A stretch of 64,000 nt of DNA from an uncultured Eubacterium sp. (GTDB lineage Bacteria; Bacillota; Clostridia; Lachnospirales; Lachnospiraceae). Of this stretch, positions 51,959-61,887 are shown in pieces (the first letter of the stretch is position 1; each line of letters starts with the position of its first letter). The translations under genes were made by a program, and so were the position numbers. The stretch is taken from assembly GCA_910589045.1 (NCBI GenBank), contig CAJUSH010000002.1, forward strand, positions 1-64,000, read 5' to 3'. The notes under the pieces are model-generated. The model searched no databases, was not told the origin of the DNA, and saw only the letters and a program-made list of their open reading frames with translations.

Positions 51959-53566
51959 TCAAGCTTGCGCACCCGCCTTCATCCTGCGCTTGCACTCGTA
52001 CATCCGGTCATCCGCCTGCTGAAAAAGCGCATCCGGCCGGTCGCCGCCCGGGTGGATGGCGTAACCGCAGGCGACCTGGAGCTTCCACGGCCGCTGTTGC
52101 TCCTTCTGCGTCTGCAAAAGTCGCTCCTCCAGCGCCTGCAGGAGCCGGTTTACCCGCTCCTCCGTAGCGTCCCGCACGATTACCACAAACTCATCGCCGC
52201 CGATACGGTAGCAGCCGCAGTCCTCGCAAAACACGTCGGAAATGCACGCCGCCGCACTGCAGATCATCTCGTCGCCCGCCTGATGCCCGTACACATCGTT
52301 CGTGTATTTGAGATTATTGATATCCAGCACGATAAGGCCCACGGGCACGGCCACGGCCAGGGACTTTTTCGCCTCCACAAATGCCGCGCGGTTTCCCATA
52401 TCAGTCATAACATCCCGAAATGCCAGCCGCTCATACGCGCGCATATCCGCATTCTGCCCCAGCACATGGTAAATTTTTTCGTAGGCTGCCCAGATAATGC
52501 ACAGCATAAAGCATAAAAGCCCCACGCAGTAGAGGATCGCATAATTTGTCGTGGGCGATATGTAAAACATCACAAGCGCAATGGCTGCCGCTGCCACCAG
52601 CACCGCAAAGCCGTAGAGGACCTTGGACATTTCCGTATTCCGATTTGTTTTTATATCCCTTGCAGCGCAAACGATCACATAGACAATCGTAATCACAAGC
52701 AGAATATGCCCCACCGCCAGCGAGTGATCCAGCGAAACGGTATGCGTCACGTAGCCTCCCATCACAAACAGATAAACCGCCGAGTAAAGCACCGGGAACA
52801 CGTCCAGCCATTTTGCCCGGTGCTCCAGCATCTCGCTGATGAACATCGTCAGAAACAGGGGAAACAGCAGCAGCGAGCTAAACGATGCCACCGTATTGCC
52901 CGCCACGTTCCGTGAAAAAAGAAATACTATCTGGGAATCGCAGATAATCCAGATACCCGTCAGAAGCATAAACAGCGTGAGATAGCGCAGCCCCCGCTTC
53001 AGTCCTGCATCCATATGCTTTCCCATGAGCCGGTTGAAGTAGCTGATAAGCAGCAGCATCAGAACCACAAGGCACGCAAACACCGGCGCATAGAGCTTTC
53101 GCAGCACAAAGCTGAGATAGACAAACGCCGCGCTTCCCATGTAGGCATCCTCCTGCGCGGACATTTCCACACGGCTCTCCTCCCCGCGGTAAACCACATG
53201 CAGCGTCTGTCCCGCCGCCTGCTGCGGGATGTCTATCCACTGGGTGCTTGAGCCTTTATCCTTGTAGGTATCGTCAAAGGAAAACAGGTGCGCTCCGTCC
53301 ACGTACACATCCAGGCTCACCCAATAGGTCACCAGACACAAAACCTCATGTTCGGAGAGCTGCGGCGCAAGCACATACGTGTAATCCCAAACGGTTTCAT
53401 CCAGCTGCGTGCACGTCTCCCACTCCACCCTTGTCACATCAATGACGGAGGGTGCAACGAGATGCTCCAGGGGTCTGATAAAAAATGACCGCACAAGCAC
53501 CACCGCAAGCAGCGCAATCACGCACAGTGCCAGGGGTTTTTTTAATTTCAAAACCATATCGTACAT
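51959..53566 (-). CDS. Membrane diguanylate cyclase
   Basis: 535 residues from ATG 53566 after GGAG. One N-terminal membrane segment, an extracellular beta-rich domain (about 35-180), seven hydrophobic segments (about 185-385) as in 7TMR-DISM receptors, then a GGDEF domain with intact RIGGDEFVVIV and GLIVLDINNLKYTND. No RxxD inhibitory site is seen five residues before GGDEF (the sequence there is CEDCGCYR). Makes cyclic di-GMP in response to an external signal. Confidence 0.9.
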   Translation of the reverse strand: MYDMVLKLKKPLALCVIALLAVVLVRSFFIRPLEHLVAPSVIDVTRVEWETCTQLDETVWDYTYVLAPQLSEHEVLCLVTYWVSLDVYVDGAHLFSFDDTYKDKGSSTQWIDIPQQAAGQTLHVVYRGEESRVEMSAQEDAYMGSAAFVYLSFVLRKLYAPVFACLVVLMLLLISYFNRLMGKHMDAGLKRGLRYLTLFMLLTGIWIICDSQIVFLFSRNVAGNTVASFSSLLLFPLFLTMFISEMLEHRAKWLDVFPVLYSAVYLFVMGGYVTHTVSLDHSLAVGHILLVITIVYVIVCAARDIKTNRNTEMSKVLYGFAVLVAAAAIALVMFYISPTTNYAILYCVGLLCFMLCIIWAAYEKIYHVLGQNADMRAYERLAFRDVMTDMGNRAAFVEAKKSLAVAVPVGLIVLDINNLKYTNDVYGHQAGDEMICSAAACISDVFCEDCGCYRIGGDEFVVIVRDATEERVNRLLQALEERLLQTQKEQQRPWKLQVACGYAIHPGGDRPDALFQQADDRMYECKRRMKAGAQA

Positions 53567-53597
53567 GTGAAAAACTCCTTTTTGTGTCGAAAATGCG

Positions 53598-54974
53598 TTA
53601 TGCTTCTGCTGTCTCCTCAAAGGCCTGTGCCGGAAAAAGGCTTTGGCGGCGCTTTTTCGTGAACAGCGGAACCGTAAACAGAAGCGCCTTTGCAACATTA
53701 TCCGCGATCATGCAGTACCAGACGGCCTGTAAATCCAGCTTCCACAGCCGCACGCACAAAAACGTAAAAAAAATGCGGATGCCCCACATGCTGACGGATT
53801 CTACCAAAAATGCGTAGCGGGTTCTGCCAAGCCCGTAAAAAATACCCTCCAGCACGATCATCAGCCCAAAAAACGGCTCCGAGAAAGCCACGAGCCGAAG
53901 CATCTTAGCACCCAGAACCACCACGCGCCTGCTGCTGGAAAAAATTCCCATAAGCGGCTCTGCCGTTGCATACAAAAGCAGCCCGCCCAAAACCATCATG
54001 CCGATCGTCAGCGCGACGGAAAGAACCGCGACGCGCTCAAATTTCTCTTTGTTTCCTTCCCCGAGTGACGCGCCCACGAGCGTTGAGGTCGCCGTCCGAA
54101 GCCCGTAGCCGGGAATATAGAAAATCGTCTCCGCCGTCACCGCAATGGAGTGCGCCGCGAACACCGTCGTCCCCATCCCCGAGACAAGCCCCGCAAAAAA
54201 GACATAGCCCAGGCAGCTCACGAGGCTCGTACCCAGCACCGGGAGACTGAGGGCGGCACCCTCCCTCAAAATGTCAGCATCCACATGAAGCTCCCTCCAG
54301 CGCCAGCGCAGATGCGCATTTGTGCGGTATGCCAAAAACATCAGCGTGCCGGAGAGCGTGTAGGAAATGGCGGAGGCCGCCGCCGCGCCCCGCACGCCAA
54401 GCCCCATTTCATAGATGAGCACGTAGTTGAGCCCCGCATTCAGCAAATTGCAGGAAAGGCTGATGAGCATCGGGAGGATGGTGTTCTGCGTCGCGCGGAT
54501 CGCCGACGCAAACAATGTGCTGCCCGCCCGGAACAAAAGGGGCAGACTGATAATGAAAAAATACGCGCTCGCCTCTTCCCGGATCGCCGGCTCCGCACCC
54601 ATCCACACCGGGATATAGGGTGAAAGTACGAGCGCAAGCACCGTCAAAAGCGCGCCGCTTGCAAGCGTAACAAGCATAACCTGGGAGGAAAGCGTTCGCA
54701 TCCGCTCCTTCTCCCCGGCGCCGTATGCCCGCGAAATCAGTGCGAGCACCGCCACCCCAAGCGCTCCCGAAAGACTTCCGATGAGCCAGTTGATCGTGGT
54801 TGTCACACTGACCGCCGCCGTCGCCTGCTCTCCCAGCTGCCCCACCATCGCGGTATCCACGTACTGCAAAAGCGTCGCCAGCACCTCCTCCGCCACCGTG
54901 GGAATCGAGAGGGCGATCAGCACCCTAAAAATTTTTTTCCAGTCCTGCGCCTCAAAGCCTTTTGTCCGTTCCAT
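53598..54974 (-). CDS. MATE-family efflux transporter
   Basis: 458 residues, about twelve membrane helices. IPTVAEEVLATLLQYVDTAMVG start and the second-half GYGLRTATSTLVGASLGEG motif mark the MATE fold (NorM/DinF-like). Exports cationic compounds with Na+ or H+. Lies 31 bases upstream of the diguanylate cyclase on the same strand, possibly cotranscribed. Confidence 0.93.
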   Translation of the reverse strand: MERTKGFEAQDWKKIFRVLIALSIPTVAEEVLATLLQYVDTAMVGQLGEQATAAVSVTTTINWLIGSLSGALGVAVLALISRAYGAGEKERMRTLSSQVMLVTLASGALLTVLALVLSPYIPVWMGAEPAIREEASAYFFIISLPLLFRAGSTLFASAIRATQNTILPMLISLSCNLLNAGLNYVLIYEMGLGVRGAAAASAISYTLSGTLMFLAYRTNAHLRWRWRELHVDADILREGAALSLPVLGTSLVSCLGYVFFAGLVSGMGTTVFAAHSIAVTAETIFYIPGYGLRTATSTLVGASLGEGNKEKFERVAVLSVALTIGMMVLGGLLLYATAEPLMGIFSSSRRVVVLGAKMLRLVAFSEPFFGLMIVLEGIFYGLGRTRYAFLVESVSMWGIRIFFTFLCVRLWKLDLQAVWYCMIADNVAKALLFTVPLFTKKRRQSLFPAQAFEETAEA

Positions 54975-55023
54975 TCCATCCTGCCCTCCGAGCCGCCAGG
55001 ACAGCCCTCCTGCTCCAAAACGA

Positions 55024-55926
55024 CTACAGCTTGCTCATAATTTTAATATGCTTTTTGAGCACCTTGTAATAACCGGTGCCCTGCTCCTGTCCGAATTTTT
55101 TTACTGCCTCCACGTTGAGCTTCTGCAGATTTTTCTTCGGCTCATCCATATGGTTATAGATCTCCATGACCGCATCCGTGCCGGTGCAGTCGCCTCCCGC
55201 ATGGTCAAGCGCCATATTGAAATAATTTTTCACCCGTGCCTTCCGCTTGGGAAGATAGTTGTCCGAGAAATGCGCCAGCTCCTGCCGGTGCTCCTTCATA
55301 TAATAATAGATCTCGTCCCCGACCTCCTGGTCATACATGCACACAAACGCATCGTGAAAAAGCGTCAGCTTTGTCATCTGAATCGAGCGGCTGAGCCGTT
55401 CAATGTCCGTCAGGAATGCGGGCACTTCCTCCTCCGGCTCCTCCACCACGCAGATCTCCTCGTCCTCCTGCTTCGGCTCGTAAACCGGCTGTATACGTCT
55501 CTTTTTCTCCTCCTGGCGCGCCTTTTTCTCCCTGCTTGTCCGGACAAACTGCCTGCAGTCCGCGCTCTTCATGCGGCGCACGTCAATGTTGCGCGCCATC
55601 CAGTATTTGACCGCGGCGTCAAAGCCGTTATCGTTTGACACGATCACAAACTCACTGTCCGGCTCGCTCGCCACCCGGGCGCCAAGCTCCGTCACAAGCT
55701 GGAAATCCAGCGCATTGCTCCCCTCCACACATTTGATCCAGCGGACCGGACGGTCAGAAAGGCGCGTCAGCTCGATCACCTTTTCATAACTCATATGGGG
55801 GCTTTTATCCGTGTAGAAAACGAGAATCTCGTCGTCCTCCTCCATATTCGTTGCGATCCCGATCCACGCGTCATTCACATTTTCACTGTCCACCAGATAA
55901 ACGATGGGCTTTTTTTCTTCACTCAT
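55024..55926 (-). CDS. PIN/NYN-like domain protein
   Basis: 300 residues. Residues 1 to about 125 look like a PIN/NYN nuclease-type fold: IVYLVDSENVND, ALDFQLVTELGARV, FVIVSNDNGFDAAV, all with conserved acidic residues. A basic linker (REKKARQEEKKRR) and an Asp/Glu-rich stretch precede a C-terminal helical domain (about 180-300) I do not recognise. A possible RNA-cleaving protein; target unknown. Confidence 0.78.
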   Translation of the reverse strand: MSEEKKPIVYLVDSENVNDAWIGIATNMEEDDEILVFYTDKSPHMSYEKVIELTRLSDRPVRWIKCVEGSNALDFQLVTELGARVASEPDSEFVIVSNDNGFDAAVKYWMARNIDVRRMKSADCRQFVRTSREKKARQEEKKRRIQPVYEPKQEDEEICVVEEPEEEVPAFLTDIERLSRSIQMTKLTLFHDAFVCMYDQEVGDEIYYYMKEHRQELAHFSDNYLPKRKARVKNYFNMALDHAGGDCTGTDAVMEIYNHMDEPKKNLQKLNVEAVKKFGQEQGTGYYKVLKKHIKIMSKL

Positions 55927-56028
55927 AATCTGTCTCCTATTTTTTTATCAAAACGTGCAGCTGTTTGGCGGCGGGTGTGAAAAGCAGCCAACTGTTACGC
56001 TCTTCCTATTATCTTATCACAAAAGTGT

Positions 56029-56057
56029 TGTGAAAATCCACCTCTAATGCTAGAATG
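56029..56057 (+). promoter_or_regulatory. Putative promoter of the metY-type gene
   Basis: TTGTGA-N17-TAGAAT, 58 bases before the ATG. The leader has AACAGTAACAGTAATA direct repeats but no recognised S-box or T-box. Confidence 0.5.
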
Positions 56058-56115
56058 TTACCATAACCGATAAGAAATAACAGTAACAGTAATAAATCAG
56101 GAGGATTTCCATCAC

Positions 56116-57390
56116 ATGAAAACAAACACCATATGCGTCCAGGGCGGCTACACTCCCGGCAACGGAGAACCCCGCCAGATACCCATTGTCCAGAGCACAA
56201 CCTTCAAATACGATACCAGCGAGGACATGGGAAAATTATTCGACCTTGAAGCCAGCGGCTATTTTTATACCCGCCTGCAAAATCCCACCAATGACCATGT
56301 AGCCGCAAAGATCGCCCAGCTTGAGGGCGGCACCGCGGCGATGCTCACCTCCAGCGGACAGGCCGCAAACTTTTTTGCGCTGTTCAACATCTGTGAAAAC
56401 GGCGATCACATTGTCTCCAGCAGCAGCATTTACGGAGGCACCTTCAATCTGATCTCCGTCACCATGAAGCGCATGGGCATCGACGTCACCTTCGTCTCCC
56501 CCACCGCTACCGAGGAGGAATTAAACGCCGCCTTCCGTCCGAACACGAAGGCCATGTTCGGCGAGACCATCGCAAATCCTGCGCTGACCGTGCTGGATAT
56601 CGAATTATTTGCAAAAGCCGCACACGCACACGGCGTACCGCTCATCGTAGACAACACCTTCGCGACCCCCGTGGGCTGCCGTCCCTTCGAGTGGGGCGCG
56701 GATATCGTCACCCACTCCACCACAAAATATATGGACGGCCACGGTGCCGGAGTCGGCGGTGCCATCGTTGACAGCGGAAAATTTGACTGGATGGCCCACG
56801 CGGACAAGTATCCGGGGCTTACTACCCCCGACGAGAGCTACCACGGCGTGACCTACGCCGAGCGCTTTGGAAATGAGGGCGCCTTTATCACAAAATGTAC
56901 GACCCAGCTCATGCGCGACCTTGGCTCCATCCAAAGCCCCCAGAACGCCTTCCTCTTAAATCTGGGACTGGAGAGCCTGCATGTGCGCATGAAGCGCCAC
57001 TGCGAAAACGGACAGGCGGTTGCGGAATACTTAAACGCGCATCCGAAGGTGGCCTATGTCAACTACTGCGGCCTGCCGGATGACCCCTACCACGCCCTTG
57101 CCAAAAAATACCTGCCCAACGGAAGCTGCGGCGTTGTCTCCTTCGGGCTTGCAGGCGGACGGGAGGCTGCCAGCACTTTCATGAAGAGCCTTCGCCTCGC
57201 CGCTATCGAGACCCATGTGGCGGATGCCCGCACCTGCTGCTTAAACCCCGCCTCCTCCACGCACCGCCAGATGACGGACGAGCAGCTCAAAGAAGCCGGC
57301 GTACCCGCAGAGCTTATCCGCATCAGCATCGGCCTGGAGGACATTGAGGATCTCATCGCGGATCTTGCACAGGCACTGGATCAATGCTGA
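56116..57390 (+). CDS. metY: O-acetylhomoserine sulfhydrylase (MetY-type)
   Basis: 424 residues after AGGAGG. PLP-dependent Cys/Met metabolism family: YTRLQNPTND, PLP Lys in HSTTKYMDGHG, and the C-terminal THVADARTCCLNPASSTH. Makes homocysteine (or related sulfide additions) from O-acetylhomoserine. Followed by a strong bidirectional terminator. Confidence 0.93.
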   Translation: MKTNTICVQGGYTPGNGEPRQIPIVQSTTFKYDTSEDMGKLFDLEASGYFYTRLQNPTNDHVAAKIAQLEGGTAAMLTSSGQAANFFALFNICENGDHIVSSSSIYGGTFNLISVTMKRMGIDVTFVSPTATEEELNAAFRPNTKAMFGETIANPALTVLDIELFAKAAHAHGVPLIVDNTFATPVGCRPFEWGADIVTHSTTKYMDGHGAGVGGAIVDSGKFDWMAHADKYPGLTTPDESYHGVTYAERFGNEGAFITKCTTQLMRDLGSIQSPQNAFLLNLGLESLHVRMKRHCENGQAVAEYLNAHPKVAYVNYCGLPDDPYHALAKKYLPNGSCGVVSFGLAGGREAASTFMKSLRLAAIETHVADARTCCLNPASSTHRQMTDEQLKEAGVPAELIRISIGLEDIEDLIADLAQALDQC

Positions 57391-57427
57391 TCGAGCAGCC
57401 GCACATCTTACGGCCCCACGGCCATCC

Positions 57428-57461
57428 AAAAAAAGCACGGCATGCACCGTGCTTTTTTTTC
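57428..57461. terminator. Bidirectional terminator between metY and the flippase-like gene
   Basis: Stem AAAAAAAGCACGG/CCGTGCTTTTTTT with CATGCA loop. Confidence 0.9.
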
Positions 57462-57502
57462 TGTTCATGCAGCTCTTCCCCTCTTCTCCTTATCCGTGTA
57501 AA

Positions 57503-58540
57503 TCAGGACTGCCCTTTCCCCTTTTTCACCGAAAACTGATACACCGTCACAGCCACCCCCACCAAAATCATCAGATAAAAGCTCACGCCCCTGCTGATGC
57601 ACATGGAAGCGGTGACATGCCCGGCGGTAAAAATATCCAGAAATGCCCGCCGATACATCGCCTCCGTGATGCCCTGCGCGCCGGGAACCGGAAGCATGTC
57701 AACTCCTATATACACCGCGGCCTGCAGCCACATGATAGTCGTGAGCGGTACGCCGCTCATGCCCATGCCCCGGTACACCACATACGTCAGCGCAAAGACC
57801 GCGGCACGCTGCACGACGGTTCCCAGAAGCACCACAAGCATCTTGTCCTTGTGCGCCTTTAAAAAATGCAGCGCCTGCTCATAGCTGTCCATGAAATGGT
57901 CGAGCCGCGCCGATTTAGATCCTGCCTTCTTTAATATATGAAGCTTCACCGCCAGCCACTCCGCTTTTCCGATCAGCATACGGATAACGGACGGCGTAAA
58001 CATGACCATCAAAAGCCCCACCACAAGCAGCGTATTTAAAAGCAGCCCCAGCAAAAACAGGCGGTAATAAAAACGGCCGAGATAGTCCTGCAGGGGTCCG
58101 TTCCAGAAAATCAGTATCCCCACACCGAACAGCACGAGCACAAGCTTATACATGAGCGCAACCGTCATAAGCACCACGGAGCTTAACGACCAGGAGTTTC
58201 CGTCCCTTTTCAAATAGTAAAGCTGCATGGGCTGTCCGCCTGTCGCGGACGGTGTAATGCCGGAAAATAAGAACCCGATAAAGGAGCAGCTGATACAGCT
58301 TGCGAGCGTACTCGTCCCGTCAATGGAGCGGAGCAGATACCAGATCATGATCCCCTCCATCCCAACGAAAAACAGAGCGATCACGACCGCAAGCAGGAGA
58401 TGTCCCAGTGACATCTCCTCCATCGCAGTGCGAACCGCCCCAAAATCCTCTTCCCGGAATACAAACCATATCGTAAAGGTCATGATTGTCAGGAATACGA
58501 TTATGTTCAGTGCCAGCTTCTTTTTTCGATTCGTGTCCAT
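57503..58540 (-). CDS. Lysylphosphatidylglycerol-synthase TM-region family membrane protein
   Basis: 345 residues, about eight membrane helices, with the family signature SGITPSATGGQPMQLYYL and LPVPGAQGITEAMY (UPF0104/MprF N-terminal-like). Homologous to the flippase half of MprF without the transferase domain. The DUF2156 protein at 23-25 kb could in principle supply a related transferase, but they are 33 kb apart. Lipid or polyprenol translocation is likely; substrate unknown. Confidence 0.88.
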   Translation of the reverse strand: MDTNRKKKLALNIIVFLTIMTFTIWFVFREEDFGAVRTAMEEMSLGHLLLAVVIALFFVGMEGIMIWYLLRSIDGTSTLASCISCSFIGFLFSGITPSATGGQPMQLYYLKRDGNSWSLSSVVLMTVALMYKLVLVLFGVGILIFWNGPLQDYLGRFYYRLFLLGLLLNTLLVVGLLMVMFTPSVIRMLIGKAEWLAVKLHILKKAGSKSARLDHFMDSYEQALHFLKAHKDKMLVVLLGTVVQRAAVFALTYVVYRGMGMSGVPLTTIMWLQAAVYIGVDMLPVPGAQGITEAMYRRAFLDIFTAGHVTASMCISRGVSFYLMILVGVAVTVYQFSVKKGKGQS

Positions 58541-58611
58541 TTTACGATCAGATTCCCATTAAAATGAAAGTTTCCCGAACCCGTTCTGCCGCTGCAGATC
58601 CGAGTCTGCTG

Positions 58612-60069
58612 CTATGCAAATATCTCCCGTCCCTCACGCTTCATCTGGCTGAGCTTGCGGATCACCTCATCAATCGCAGCCATCAGCTTCTGGGACAGCT
58701 CCACCGCCTCATCATAGAGCGCGCGTCTGGAATCATAATCCTGCGACAGCCTGGAGAGAACGGTCTTGCCGATCGTGTGGAAAGACTCATGCAGGGAGCC
58801 GATCTTCTTCCACTCATTGACAACCTCGGTCTTCTGAATCGCAAGTGCATAATAGAAATGACCGAACATGCACTTCTTGGGATTCACCTGAATCGGGACC
58901 TCCTTCCCCTCATCCACGATCTCCTTTAATACCGTCAGCCAGTTCCGATGGGCTGTCTTTGCCTTTTCCAATATTTCAATAATCTCATCATTTTTCGGTG
59001 CACGCCGCCCCTGCTCCAGTCCCAGAAATACCTTTTCTACCACTGCGGACAGGTCGTCATCGATCTTTGAGAGCTGCTTTGCATAGTCCACGCTTTTCGC
59101 CGCATCGTCACTCAGATTTGTCGTCATGTTTGCCATCTGCTCCGCGTCCGCGGTGGATGCGTCCATCGCCGTATTGATCTCGTGGATCGCCGTGCGGATC
59201 TCCTCAATGGACATGCTCATGCCGTGTACATTGTTCGCCATCTCGCTGAGCTGTTCGGCATTATCCCGCACGCTGTCCGCCACACCGTTGATCATATCGC
59301 CCATGCGGTCGCCGGATGCCACGGATTTTTCAAGGCTCACCTTGCTCTCCTCCGTCGCCTTGTTCATCTGGCTCACAAACTGGCGCATATCCACCAGCTG
59401 CTCGTTTGTATCATCCGCGAGCTTGCGCACCTCGTCGGCAACGACCGCAAAGCCCTTGCCCATTTCGCCGGCACGCGCCGCTTCGATGGATGCGTTGAGT
59501 GCGAGAAGGTTCGTCTGCCCCGCGATGGACTGCACCTTATCCACAATCTCGTCGACCTCGCCCACGAGATGCATCAGATCCGCCATCTCCTTTGCCATAA
59601 TGCGCATATCCTCGACCAGCTCATCCTTCAGCTTTCTGGCATCCTGTAAAAGCTGTTTGCTCTCCTCGGTTTTGCCTGCCAGCGACTTTGCCTCCACGCT
59701 CAGATCGTGAATCGTATCGAACGCCATTTTTGCATGGTCATCAACCACGTTCAGGCTCGCCGTCGTCTCCTCAATGATCGCAAGATTGGAATCGCTCACC
59801 TCCGAAAGCGTTGTCGCATACTTCATGAGCTGCTGGGAAATATGGTTCATACCTACATCAAAGGTGCTTAACGAGCTGGTCGTATTTATCAGCTGTCTGG
59901 AGGCATCCGATAAAACCACCTCATTTGAAACCAGTCGGTTCAGCTCCTTCTTTAAAGTCTGCTCGTTGACCCCTTCCGGCCAGCTGGGTGAAACGCCGGT
60001 AACAGCTGCCTCCGCCTCGCTGAGCGCACCCATAAGCGCCTGATTATTACTGTTCTTACGTTTTAACAT
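58612..60069 (-). CDS. Soluble methyl-accepting chemotaxis-type protein with C-terminal CZB domain
   Basis: 485 residues from ATG 60069. No membrane segment or HAMP. Long coiled coil with the conserved hairpin tip [20 protein letters not shown] (about residue 180-200), followed by a zinc-binding CZB-like domain: His in TAHRNW, Cys in [12 protein letters not shown], His in GSLHES and FHTIG. Cytosolic receptor probably sensing zinc or redox state; no che genes are nearby. Confidence 0.88.
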   Translation of the reverse strand: MLKRKNSNNQALMGALSEAEAAVTGVSPSWPEGVNEQTLKKELNRLVSNEVVLSDASRQLINTTSSLSTFDVGMNHISQQLMKYATTLSEVSDSNLAIIEETTASLNVVDDHAKMAFDTIHDLSVEAKSLAGKTEESKQLLQDARKLKDELVEDMRIMAKEMADLMHLVGEVDEIVDKVQSIAGQTNLLALNASIEAARAGEMGKGFAVVADEVRKLADDTNEQLVDMRQFVSQMNKATEESKVSLEKSVASGDRMGDMINGVADSVRDNAEQLSEMANNVHGMSMSIEEIRTAIHEINTAMDASTADAEQMANMTTNLSDDAAKSVDYAKQLSKIDDDLSAVVEKVFLGLEQGRRAPKNDEIIEILEKAKTAHRNWLTVLKEIVDEGKEVPIQVNPKKCMFGHFYYALAIQKTEVVNEWKKIGSLHESFHTIGKTVLSRLSQDYDSRRALYDEAVELSQKLMAAIDEVIRKLSQMKREGREIFA

Positions 60070-60092
60070 ATCTTTCAAGTCCCCTTATCCTG

Positions 60093-60449
60093 TTATTTCT
60101 GCACCAGATGCACTGCGAAACCGCCGATTTCCTGCTCCAAATAGATCGCAATCAGCTTCTCTTCCTTGTACTTCGCAGAATCTGCGTTAAATTTCACACC
60201 TTTTTCCTCCAAATACGCCACAGCCGCCGCAACATCGGTAGTGCCGACAGCGATATGGCCCTTCTCCCCCAGATAAGGCTCCTTCATCGCCTCTACTGCC
60301 GTACCGGCAAAGACCGAGCTGTTTCCGGTCTTTTTCTGAAAGCCGAAAATGTCGTCAAAGCTCTGCGCTACTGCATCCGCCTCGCTCTCGTTTACGCAGT
60401 TGATTCCGATATGCCGAAGCTCAAATCCCAGTTCTTCTAAAGTTTTCAT
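60093..60449 (-). CDS. VOC-family (glyoxalase/bleomycin-resistance fold) protein
   Basis: 118 residues from ATG 60449 after AGGAGG. One VOC module: LRHIGINCVNESEAD, KGHIAVGTTDVAAAVAYLEEKG (broken across 80-100), and IGGFAVHLVQK. Coupled to the KDG kinase, 48 bases downstream; such proteins accompany uronate/KDPG pathways in clostridia. Metal-dependent isomerase or lyase step is plausible. Confidence 0.82.
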   Translation of the reverse strand: MKTLEELGFELRHIGINCVNESEADAVAQSFDDIFGFQKKTGNSSVFAGTAVEAMKEPYLGEKGHIAVGTTDVAAAVAYLEEKGVKFNADSAKYKEEKLIAIYLEQEIGGFAVHLVQK

Positions 60450-60497
60450 ATAAAAATCCTCCTTTGTTTTGGCCGCCGAAAAACCGGCAGGTTTCAT

Positions 60498-61586
60498 TTA
60501 GCGTTTAATATCATAATTCATGTTCATCAGGTTGCGGATGGTGGATACGTCGTCGGTGATGTTTCCGTCGCCGCGGATCGTGTGCTTGATCACGCTGCTT
60601 GCCACCGCAAAATTGACAATATCCATCGGCCGGTAGTCGTTCATCATCGCATAGATGAGCCCGCTCGCAAACGCATCCCCACCGCCCACGCGGTCTAAAA
60701 TGTTGAATGTAAAAAGCTTGCTCTCGAACGTATGCCCCTCGTACCACATAAATGCCTTCAGGCTGTTTTCGCTTCCGCTGTGCGTGTAGCGCACATGGCG
60801 CGCAATGCATTTCAGGTTTGGATACCGTCTGATAAATGCGCCGAAAATCTCATCCTGCTGCTCGTAGCTCGGCTGCAGCGGCACGCCGTCCTTCACGTCA
60901 CCCTTGCCGTGGTCCTCCTCATCCCGCCAGAGATGGTACGGCTCGATCCCCATCAGCACATCTATATAAGGAAGGCAAAGCGTGCAGAAATCACGCGCCT
61001 CCTCCCACGTCCACAGCTTACTGCGGAAATTCCCGTCAAAGCTGATGGTCATGCCTTTCTCCCGGGCAATCCGCAGGCTCTCCAAAATAAGTCTGCCGCA
61101 GCTTTTTGACAGGGCCGGTGTAATCCCGCTCAGATGCAGCCACGTGAAATCATCCAGAAGCCCGTTCAGATCAAGGGTACCAAAATCATACTCCGCCATA
61201 GCGGAATGCTTTCTGTCGTAGGTCACCTTGCTCGCACGGATGCCGTAGCCCGTCTCGAGATAATAGCTGCCCAGACGGTGGGTAGGCGTCTGCTCCGGTG
61301 TCGTCAAAATGACCGGTGTACAGTGGACATCGTTACTGCGCAGCATACGGATCGCACTCTTTCCAAGGCTGTTGTTCGGTACAACCGTAAAAAAGGTGCT
61401 GTCTATGCCGAGGTTCGCCAGCGCCAGCGCGATATTGGCCTCACTTCCTCCGTAACTGGCCTCAAAGCTTGTCGCCACGCGGATCTTCTCATAATTCGGC
61501 GGTGTCAGCCGCAGCATGATCTCACCGATCGTGATAAACTTATGTATCCCGTGGTTTTCAGCTAAAAGCGGATTTCTATGTTCCAT
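60498..61586 (-). CDS. PfkB-family sugar kinase, 2-keto-3-deoxygluconate kinase-like
   Basis: 362 residues from ATG 61586 after GGAGGTG. Starts FITIGEIMLRLTPP, substrate loop ASYGGSEANIALALANLG, and PfkB signature with catalytic Asp in RVGGGDAFASGLIYA. Phosphorylates KDG (or a related keto-deoxy sugar) for the Entner-Doudoroff-type uronate pathway. Aldolase is not in the window. Confidence 0.87.
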   Translation of the reverse strand: MEHRNPLLAENHGIHKFITIGEIMLRLTPPNYEKIRVATSFEASYGGSEANIALALANLGIDSTFFTVVPNNSLGKSAIRMLRSNDVHCTPVILTTPEQTPTHRLGSYYLETGYGIRASKVTYDRKHSAMAEYDFGTLDLNGLLDDFTWLHLSGITPALSKSCGRLILESLRIAREKGMTISFDGNFRSKLWTWEEARDFCTLCLPYIDVLMGIEPYHLWRDEEDHGKGDVKDGVPLQPSYEQQDEIFGAFIRRYPNLKCIARHVRYTHSGSENSLKAFMWYEGHTFESKLFTFNILDRVGGGDAFASGLIYAMMNDYRPMDIVNFAVASSVIKHTIRGDGNITDDVSTIRNLMNMNYDIKR

Positions 61587-61887
61587 CAAACACCTCCGAT
61601 ATATGTTATCATAGATAAAGTTATTTTAATACATTCAATGTCCGGTTGCAAGAGAAAGAAATACGATTTTTCGGTTTTATACATTCCAGGCTGAGTTTGA
61701 ATCATTTTTTCCCGCAGCCCCGCAGCAAATGCGTGGCTCGTGTATGAAAAGTAACTCCAAATTTTCCGGCTTTTGTTCCATAGCGAATGCTGTCTGAAAA
61801 AGGAACCTGCTTGCAGGATTTCCTGCATGATAAAGACGCAATGCAGAATAATCCGCACTGCGCCCCTGAAACGGCTCCCTGTCTTTT
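61587..61887. other. Intergenic region with a repeat fragment
   Basis: 301 bases. A degenerate right end of the GTTAC repeat is at 61721-61755 (GCAGCAAATGCG...GAAAAGTAAC). A GCAGGAT/ATCCTGC-like dyad lies near 61812. No gene recognised; open frames here have no ribosome site and no family-like sequence. Confidence 0.4.
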
